Source: Myxococcus sp. CA023 (GTDB taxonomy: Bacteria > Myxococcota > Myxococcia > Myxococcales > Myxococcaceae). From it: DNA of 64,000 nucleotides. Below the pieces are notes generated by a model. That model had not been told where the DNA came from and did no database searches. It saw nothing but the letters and a program-made list of their open reading frames with translations. The position numbers were made by a program, and so were the translations under genes. Positions 58,491-64,000 of this stretch are shown here, one piece after another. The stretch's first letter is position 1, and each line of letters opens with the position of its first letter. The stretch is taken from NCBI RefSeq assembly GCF_010998615.1, contig NZ_JAAEAH010000032.1, positions 1 through 64,000 of the forward strand. Reading direction: 5' to 3'.

Positions 58491-59660
58491 ATGACGAAGC
58501 GTTCGGAAGATGAAGTGTCGACGGAGGAGTTTCCGTCCAGACTCTCCACCCCGCCTAGCCCCAGCGCGCCGCGCTTCCTCTTCGAAGTGGAGGGCGTGCG
58601 TTACGAGGCGGTGCGGGAGGTCGAGGTGCGGTCGAATGGCGAGAAGCTCCTGAAGGTGGAGCGGCGAGTGGCGGATGGAGTCTTGGCTGGCCTCTCCCTC
58701 GTTCGCCGAATTGCCAGCCCATCCACGTACATGATGCGTAAGCGGATGATTGAAGAGGTGCAGCTGGCCTTTCGCCTCAATCACCCCAACATTGCGCAAG
58801 TCTTCCATATGCAGGTGGATGAGGAGGAGGACGCCCCCTACGCCATCATGGAGTACGTGGGTGGGCCCTCGCTGGAGACGCTGGTGTGTGCGGCGTTGGT
58901 GCGAGGGCAGCCCCTCTCCGAGGGCTTTGGTTTGTACGTGGGGGCGGAGGTGGCGGACGCGCTGCACTACGCGCACACGCTGACGTCAGAGAAGGGTGTG
59001 CCCCTGGGCATCGTCCACCGTGACGTGAGTCCCCGGCACATCGCCTTGGGTCTCCATGGAGAGGTGAAGGTGCTGGACTTCGGCTCGGCATTCTCGCTGC
59101 TGGTGGGGCGGGAGGAGTCGCCCGAGAATCTGCTGCGAGGGGACGTGGCCTACGCCTCTCCGGAGTACCTGCGCAAGGAAGGGCTGACGCCGTGCTCCGA
59201 CGTCTTCAGTCTGGGGGTGTTGCTCGTGGAAGTCTTGACGAGCAAACACCTCTTCGAGGTGCGCGACGTCCCAGTGGTGGCGAAAGAGAGCCGGTTTGTC
59301 GCGGAGTCGCAGCCCTCGTTGCCGCTGCAGCAGATGCAGGCCCTCATGGAGGCGTTCAACCCGGACGTCGTCGAGAAGGCGGTGGGCCACCTCAGCCAGG
59401 ACATCAAGGCGGTGTTGCACACCGCGCTGCGCCGCAACCCCGAGGAGCGCTTCGCGACGGCGGCGGACATGAGGGATGCGCTGCGTGGTGTCGCCCACGC
59501 CGAGCTCCTCGAGCCCTATGGGCGAGCGGAAGCCGCCAAGGAGGCCGCCCGTGTCGTGTCCGAGGGCGGGGTACTGCGCGACCAGGTGGAGTTCGGCGAG
59601 GCTGGCATCTACCCGGATGGGCTGGAGAAGCACGAGTTGGGTCTCCCGAAGAAGGAGTAG
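58491..59660 (+). CDS. Protein kinase-like protein, probable pseudokinase
   Basis: A 389-residue cytoplasmic protein with a Ser/Thr kinase fold (residues 30-285) and no membrane segment. The catalytic loop reads IVHRDVSPRHIAL and LDFGSAFS follows, but the loop Asn is His, no glycine-rich loop is visible, and the VAVK-type lysine position reads LSLVRRI (Arg). It may bind nucleotides or act as a scaffold rather than phosphorylate. AGGAGG lies before ATG 58491. The next gene follows after 7 bases, an operon. Confidence 0.7.
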   Translation: MTKRSEDEVSTEEFPSRLSTPPSPSAPRFLFEVEGVRYEAVREVEVRSNGEKLLKVERRVADGVLAGLSLVRRIASPSTYMMRKRMIEEVQLAFRLNHPNIAQVFHMQVDEEEDAPYAIMEYVGGPSLETLVCAALVRGQPLSEGFGLYVGAEVADALHYAHTLTSEKGVPLGIVHRDVSPRHIALGLHGEVKVLDFGSAFSLLVGREESPENLLRGDVAYASPEYLRKEGLTPCSDVFSLGVLLVEVLTSKHLFEVRDVPVVAKESRFVAESQPSLPLQQMQALMEAFNPDVVEKAVGHLSQDIKAVLHTALRRNPEERFATAADMRDALRGVAHAELLEPYGRAEAAKEAARVVSEGGVLRDQVEFGEAGIYPDGLEKHELGLPKKE

Positions 59661-59667
59661 GCCGCCG

Positions 59668-60051
59668 ATGCTCTGCTTTCGCGTCCTTCGCAATGGCGAG
59701 CACCTCACCACCGCGGGGCTGCCGGACTTCGGAGTCCTCCACACCATCCTGTCGTGGGTGCGCCGCCCTGACGACGAGACCAGCGCCATCCCTGAATTCA
59801 CACTCCACGTGGGCGGCTCTGAAGGTAGGGAGTACCGCGAGCACCTGACGTGGTGTGACGCGAACATCCGCGCGGGCGATGTCCTCATCGTGGAGGTGCG
59901 TGAGGATTTGGAAGCCGACCCACCGAAGGAGCGCCGCAGCGACCCAGAGGCGGGGCTGGACGACGTTTCCCGCCTTCAGTTGCAGAAGACGCGCCTGGAG
60001 AAGTTACTCGCTGAGGTGGATGCGGAGTTGCGGGAGCGCGGCGCGGCGTAG
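59668..60051 (+). CDS. Hypothetical protein, beta-grasp-like with coiled-coil end
   Basis: A 127-residue protein (MLCFRVLRNGEHLTTAGLPD). The first 80 residues alternate strands and helix in a ubiquitin/FHA-like small fold; the tail LQLQKTRLEKLLAEVDAELR is a coiled coil. It is co-transcribed with the kinase-like gene, so a partner role is likely. Family not recognised. Confidence 0.5.
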   Translation: MLCFRVLRNGEHLTTAGLPDFGVLHTILSWVRRPDDETSAIPEFTLHVGGSEGREYREHLTWCDANIRAGDVLIVEVREDLEADPPKERRSDPEAGLDDVSRLQLQKTRLEKLLAEVDAELRERGAA

Positions 60052-60247
60052 CGGGGTGCCTCCTCCTTCGGACGGGGAGTCGCTCCGTCATCGCCGGGGT
60101 CCGCTCGGTTGGGGGCGCGCGTGCTCCGGTGCAGAGCCCCGAGGTATGGGGCTCTGCCCGCCAGGCCTGCTCCCTGCTCGGAGACGCCGGAGCGCCGGCC
60201 GCAAGCAGCCTTGGCGCTGCAAGGGCGGGCGCCCACGGGGCGCAGCT

Positions 60248-60595
60248 TCAGCGGGCCAGCTCGGTGGTGATGCGGACGAGGGCGTCCAGCTTCGCCGCAT
60301 CGAGCTTCCGCGCGAGGAAGATAAGCCGGCGCAAGGTGACGTCGTCGTCCGGACGAGTTGGACTCCCGCTGTTGGGGGACTCGGTGAGCCCCATCATGTC
60401 TTCGGGACTAACCATCAACTCGATGCACAACTTCTTCAGCGTCTCGACGCTGGGAATCATGTGCCCGCGCTCAATCCGGCTGTAGACGGCAGAGGCCAGC
60501 CCCACGCGCTCCGCGACTTGGACCTGCGTCAGACTCATCTGCTCCCGAGCAAGGCGGGCGATGGAGCCCAGGTGCGCTGCAAGCTGTTCGTTCAT
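60248..60595 (-). CDS. XRE-family HTH regulator 1
   Basis: A 115-residue regulator with a Cro/C1-type HTH at residues 10-65 (TQVQVAERVGLASAVYSRIE, RGHMIPSVETLKKL). The C-terminal 40 residues are helical. It is paralogous to the regulator at 60647 (YSRIERG.M.PS.ETL in both) and in tandem with it. Operator-like repeats lie upstream of both genes. Confidence 0.8.
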   Translation of the reverse strand: MNEQLAAHLGSIARLAREQMSLTQVQVAERVGLASAVYSRIERGHMIPSVETLKKLCIELMVSPEDMMGLTESPNSGSPTRPDDDVTLRRLIFLARKLDAAKLDALVRITTELAR

Positions 60596-60646
60596 AGGTA
60601 CAAGGGAGTATACCTGAATTGCTAGTTGTCAAGGGAGTATCATCCA
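60596..60646 (-). promoter_or_regulatory. Operator-like repeats between XRE genes
   Basis: AAGGGAGTAT occurs twice in 51 bases, and AGGTA/TACCT form an inverted pair around the first copy. GTACCTGATAGTATAG-type sequence recurs before the second regulator (61035). Probable binding sites for the XRE proteins. Confidence 0.45.
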
Positions 60647-61027
60647 TCAGCGCACGTCCGGCAGGAGTTGGATGAGGGCGAGCGCCTGGTGCGCGTCCAA
60701 CTGGCGCACACGGCGGAGCAGGGCCTCCTTGGCGGCGGTGACGACGTCCGGTGGCAGTGAGGCGGGGTAGTCAAGTAACTCGTTGGGAGTGGTGCGGAGC
60801 GCGGAGCACAGACGGTACAGCGTCTGGACGCTGGGAAGCATTCGGCCGCGCTCGATTCGGCTGTAGACGATAGGGGAGATGTCGATGAGCTGGGCCACCT
60901 CTGTCTGCTTCAGGCCAGCGCGAAGGCGGGCTGCGCGGAGGGTGCCGCCGACGATGCTGGGCAAGGGACGGGAGGGCTCCTTCGGAAGGGCGAAGCCACG
61001 GGCGTCAGGGTGGATGTACATTCCCAA
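60647..61027 (-). CDS. XRE-family HTH regulator 2
   Basis: A 126-residue regulator with an HTH at residues 27-85 (KQTEVAQLIDISPIVYSRIE-RGRMLPSVQTLYRL). The N-terminus has a 25-residue extension absent from its neighbour. It lies upstream of regulator 1, probably as a tandem pair with cross-regulation. An A/T-rich promoter-like region precedes it at 61028-61075. Confidence 0.8.
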   Translation of the reverse strand: MGMYIHPDARGFALPKEPSRPLPSIVGGTLRAARLRAGLKQTEVAQLIDISPIVYSRIERGRMLPSVQTLYRLCSALRTTPNELLDYPASLPPDVVTAAKEALLRRVRQLDAHQALALIQLLPDVR

Positions 61028-61217
61028 TCAACTGTACCTGATAGTATAGTTTGATTTACCTTGAGATAGGCTTGAAACCCTCTGCGGCTGGTGGCTGGGG
61101 GGGATAAGACTTCGCGCGATTTCCCTGGGCTTCTGGTAGCGTGGGCCGGCGCCGGGGAGGGAGTCGCATGCGCGTGGCCGCAGTCCTGCTGTCCTACAGA
61201 GTCTCGAGGAAGTCGCC

Positions 61218-63176
61218 ATGAGGGACAACGGCCCCCCAGCCGTGCTGTCCCCTGGGGACTCGGTGATGGGCTACACGGTGGTGAGGCAGTTGGACCGAGG
61301 TGGCTTCGGCACCGTGTACCTCGCGACGAACGGCGGGCAGCCCTGCGCGCTGAAGCTCGTGGAGCGGCAGCGCGTGGAGGGGCGGGTGGAGAAGGAAGTC
61401 TCCATCCTCTTGCGCTTGACGCACCCGAACGTGGTGGGCATTCGCGGCTTCACCTACTGGCATGCCGAGGAGCGCGACTTCGCCCTCATCGCAATGGAGT
61501 ACGTGGAGGGCCGGAAGCTGAGCGCGTGGGTGAAGGATGAGAACCCCTGTGCCCGGCGAATTGCGAAGGTGACGCTCGACATGGCGCGGGCGCTGGAGGC
61601 CTCGCACGAGGCGGGAGTGGTGCACCGGGACGTGAAGGACGCCAACGTCATGGTGCGTGACGCGGACGGCCTGGCGGTGCTGGTGGACTACGGGATTGGG
61701 GACTACAAGGGCGCCCCCGGCGTCACCCAGTCCATGCTGCCGCCCGGGACGATGGAGTACCGGCCCCCCGAGGCCTGGGCCTTCATGAGGAAGCACCTGG
61801 GCCAGCAGTCGGGCGCCCGCTACGTGTCCGTCCCCTCGGACGACATGTGGGCCCTGGGCACTGTCCTCTACCGCCTCCTCACGGCGAGGCTGCCCTTCGA
61901 CGCGGGGACGGACGCGGAGTACGTCGAGGGCGTCATGGGCAAGTCGCCTGTGCCCCCTCACCTCGTCAACCGCTTCGTCCCGGAGCGGCTGAGTCAGCTG
62001 TGCATGCGGTTGTTGGAAAAGGAGCCTGCTGCACGTCCCACCGCGAGCGCTGTCTGTGCGGCCCTGGAGGAGCTGCTGCCCGGGGCAGAAGGCGAGGCGT
62101 GGGACACCCCCTTGTTCGACACGTATGGCCCTAACTCGGCCACCACGGAGAATGAGGGCAAGGTGAATGGGTTCGCTCGGTGGGCGAAGCGGCCCCTGCG
62201 TCAGATGCGTCGTGGCAAGGCGCCGGGGCCGGAGCTGCCGGAAGTCCCAGGCGAAGGCAGGCCCGCGGCATTGCCGCCCGAGGCCCCGCTGGCGCCTGCG
62301 GCCACGTGGCCCGTGGAGACGCAGGTGCTGGGCTTGGCGCATGAGGCGGGGGTGGGAGCGGAAGCTGCAATGGAGGCGGAAGCCGCGCAAGCGGCGCTCG
62401 TGGGCCCCGTCGTCGAAGTGAGACGGCGCTCCCTCTTCGCTCGCATCAGGAAAGGGCGGCTGCTGGGCGCTGGGCTGCTGGCCATGGCCCTCGCGTCTGG
62501 GGCGTACCTCTCACAGCGGACGGCTTCGCCGCAGCCGCAGGCCGGCCCCGGCCAAGAAGTAGCGACATATGCCAAGAAACCTCAAGCTGCCCCGGCCGCA
62601 GCTCCCATCGGGCCGGAGGCAACACCTGCGGCCGTCGCGCCCCCTGCGACGCTTCCCGAGGTGACTGCAACCGTGACGACCCCCCAGAACGACACCGCTT
62701 CCTCCCAGCCAGTGCCTGCGAAGAAGGCCGCGAGGAGCGTCCGCACTGCCCTGGCGGCGACGGCCCTCTGCGGCGCGCTGGCCTGCTCTGGTCCCCAGGT
62801 GCGCCCGGCTCCGGACCCTGAACCGTGCCCGGCAGGCGCCACCAAGGGCATGAAGAAGCTCGGCATGGAGATTGGGGACGATGCGGGGGCGAGCTTCGTC
62901 AGGGGAGAAGAAAAGCCCGTAACGGTGAGGGAAGGCACTGCGCAGATCATCCTTGGCTCGGACAAGGCCACCTTGTCTGGGCGGCTCGTTATTGCCGACC
63001 GCGTCTATGTCCGACTGACTCGAGCGCGATTTCGCGGAGAGAGCTTTCCCGTGTGCTTGGAGGTGCTGGACAGCTCAGGCAACCGCGGGCTGGCGATAAA
63101 GGACGGAGGAGGGGAGTCCGGAAAAGCTCGCGTGTTCTCTGCCGTTTCCGTCAAGGCAGTGAGTGAGTTTGAGTGA
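61218..63176 (+). CDS. Membrane Ser/Thr protein kinase
   Basis: A 652-residue kinase. Kinase domain 15-290: glycine loop DRGGFGTVYLA, Lys46 in CALKLVE, VVHRDVKDANVMV, and DYG in place of DFG. A Pro/Ala linker leads to a membrane segment near 415-435 (LLGAGLLAMALASGAYL) and then a long extracytoplasmic part. In that part TALAATALCGALAC (near 520) looks like a fused lipoprotein signal, followed by a beta-rich domain. This two-part architecture recurs in myxobacteria. The DUF2381 gene follows, a pairing typical of the group. Confidence 0.85.
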   Translation: MRDNGPPAVLSPGDSVMGYTVVRQLDRGGFGTVYLATNGGQPCALKLVERQRVEGRVEKEVSILLRLTHPNVVGIRGFTYWHAEERDFALIAMEYVEGRKLSAWVKDENPCARRIAKVTLDMARALEASHEAGVVHRDVKDANVMVRDADGLAVLVDYGIGDYKGAPGVTQSMLPPGTMEYRPPEAWAFMRKHLGQQSGARYVSVPSDDMWALGTVLYRLLTARLPFDAGTDAEYVEGVMGKSPVPPHLVNRFVPERLSQLCMRLLEKEPAARPTASAVCAALEELLPGAEGEAWDTPLFDTYGPNSATTENEGKVNGFARWAKRPLRQMRRGKAPGPELPEVPGEGRPAALPPEAPLAPAATWPVETQVLGLAHEAGVGAEAAMEAEAAQAALVGPVVEVRRRSLFARIRKGRLLGAGLLAMALASGAYLSQRTASPQPQAGPGQEVATYAKKPQAAPAAAPIGPEATPAAVAPPATLPEVTATVTTPQNDTASSQPVPAKKAARSVRTALAATALCGALACSGPQVRPAPDPEPCPAGATKGMKKLGMEIGDDAGASFVRGEEKPVTVREGTAQIILGSDKATLSGRLVIADRVYVRLTRARFRGESFPVCLEVLDSSGNRGLAIKDGGGESGKARVFSAVSVKAVSEFE

Positions 63177-63249
63177 GGTGTCGCTGTTGGGCAGGCGCTC
63201 GTGAGTCGCCAGCGGTGCCGCCGCTGGCTTGGTCCAGGAGAAACGTCGA

Positions 63250-64000
63250 GTGCATCATTCCGTGTCGGCCGTGCTGCTTTTCCTCCTTCTCGCAGGAGAG
63301 GGGACGGCCCTAGCGCAGTCGCCCGCATCCACCGTGGGGCTGAGCCTTCGCCGAATCGAGCTGGTCTCGGATGATGCTGAGCCAGCAGTTGAAGTGGCGG
63401 TGAGCCCAGGGCTTTCGACGGTGTTCCTCTTTGATTCGGAGGTGAGTCGAGAGGGGCTGACGCTCGAGGGACGCGAGCGCTTCGTGATGGTGGACGCTGG
63501 GCTCACTACCTTGCGCCTGATTCCGTCAGAGAAAATCTCGGCGGGAGAGCGGCTCAAGTTAACGGTGCGCTTTCAGGATGGCGCGGCCCCGGCAAGTGCG
63601 ACGTTTGTCTTGGTCGCGCACCCCGCACGGTCGGAGGCGCAGGTCGAAGTCTATCGACGCAAAAGGAGCGTCGAGACGTACCAGGAGGAAGTCCGTCAGG
63701 CACGCATCGAAGCTGAGAAGTGCAAAGAGGAGAATGAGCGTCTGCGCGCGGAGCGAAGTGCTCCTGATGGGCTGACGGGACTCATCTCGACAGCAGTCCT
63801 TAGCAAGCGAGGCGTTGACTTCCGCGACCTGGCCGAGGGGGTGACCCAGGCCCCAGGAGGGGCCGCAGCCAAGCAGTATGTCTATGCATATCGCGCAGCC
63901 CGCAGGGTAGCTGTTGAGGTCACCCTCAAGTCAGGCGGGGACGCCCAACCATGGACAGCAGTGGGGGCGATGCTCAGGGGCAAGGCCAACGAGGAGCTGA
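63250..64000 (+). CDS. DUF2381-type secreted protein, partial at window end
   Basis: The first 250 codons of a gene that runs off the window. GTG 63250 follows CAGGAG; the signal peptide is VLLFLLLAGEGTALAQS. The mature part begins RRIELVSDDAEPAVEVAVSP, has FLFDSEVSREGLTLEGRERF, a coiled coil (EEVRQARIEAEKCKEENERL) and the AQPWTAVGAMLRGK text of the Myxococcus DUF2381 paralogues. It lies behind the kinase gene, as in relatives, and is probably exported. Confidence 0.75.
   Translation, partial: MHHSVSAVLLFLLLAGEGTALAQSPASTVGLSLRRIELVSDDAEPAVEVAVSPGLSTVFLFDSEVSREGLTLEGRERFVMVDAGLTTLRLIPSEKISAGERLKLTVRFQDGAAPASATFVLVAHPARSEAQVEVYRRKRSVETYQEEVRQARIEAEKCKEENERLRAERSAPDGLTGLISTAVLSKRGVDFRDLAEGVTQAPGGAAAKQYVYAYRAARRVAVEVTLKSGGDAQPWTAVGAMLRGKANEEL

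Overview
The window looks like a temperate phage (prophage) of a myxobacterium of the Myxococcus/Corallococcus/Pyxidicoccus group. GC is high. The right end carries paralogous families I associate with that group: a DUSAM-like protein, Ser/Thr protein kinases and a DUF2381-type secreted protein. The phage has a contractile tail (myovirus type): sheath, tube, tape measure, baseplate J, gp25, a gpV-like spike, a gpD-like hub and gpI are all present. All identifications come from reading the sequence; no database search was run.

Layout. (1) 1-31570, leftward: late structural genes. Read in transcription order (right to left) they are portal, zinc-ribbon protein, minor head protein, a Dam methylase/XkdF-like protease fusion, scaffold-like protein, major capsid, connectors, metalloprotease, tail completion, tail terminator, sheath, tube, tail chaperone, tape measure, baseplate, gpI. 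(2) 31571-40929: packaging region (large terminase, a DNA-binding protein) interrupted by cargo genes and by decayed duplicates of terminase 3' ends. (3) 40930-45619, leftward: small-terminase-like protein, sigma-like factor, nucleases. (4) 45620-47182: non-coding control region with eight DnaA-box-like repeats in inverted pairs, a likely replication origin. (5) 47183-57820, rightward: a second sigma-like factor, ssDNA-binding protein, SF2 helicase, primase-helicase, DUF2924 protein and a large serine recombinase. (6) 57835-64000: DUSAM-like, kinases, two XRE regulators and a DUF2381 protein, probably host chromosome.

Three features make the window unusual. First, the major capsid, tail sheath and large terminase genes are each split into two reading frames at a CTT-TTA-C or CTC-TTA-C site. 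These are the only in-frame TTA codons I noticed in the late structural genes. A forward slip at each site restores a family-like protein. Second, a repeated promoter-like element (TGTCCCC, 16 bases, CCTTTGT) stands before the late blocks and two early units. In four cases a small hairpin holding the Shine-Dalgarno follows directly. Two phage-encoded sigma-like proteins are candidate readers. Third, cargo genes sit just upstream of these elements or beside duplicated gene ends: a helical-repeat/HNH nuclease, a NimR/NimT-like cassette, a paralogous gene pair, a GIY-YIG nuclease, a lipoprotein, a two-gene TIR-like operon and a spore-coat-U protein. The result reads as a phage with several cargo slots, each buffered by its own late promoter.

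The frame breaks could also be prophage decay or sequencing error; the tests are given in the findings.
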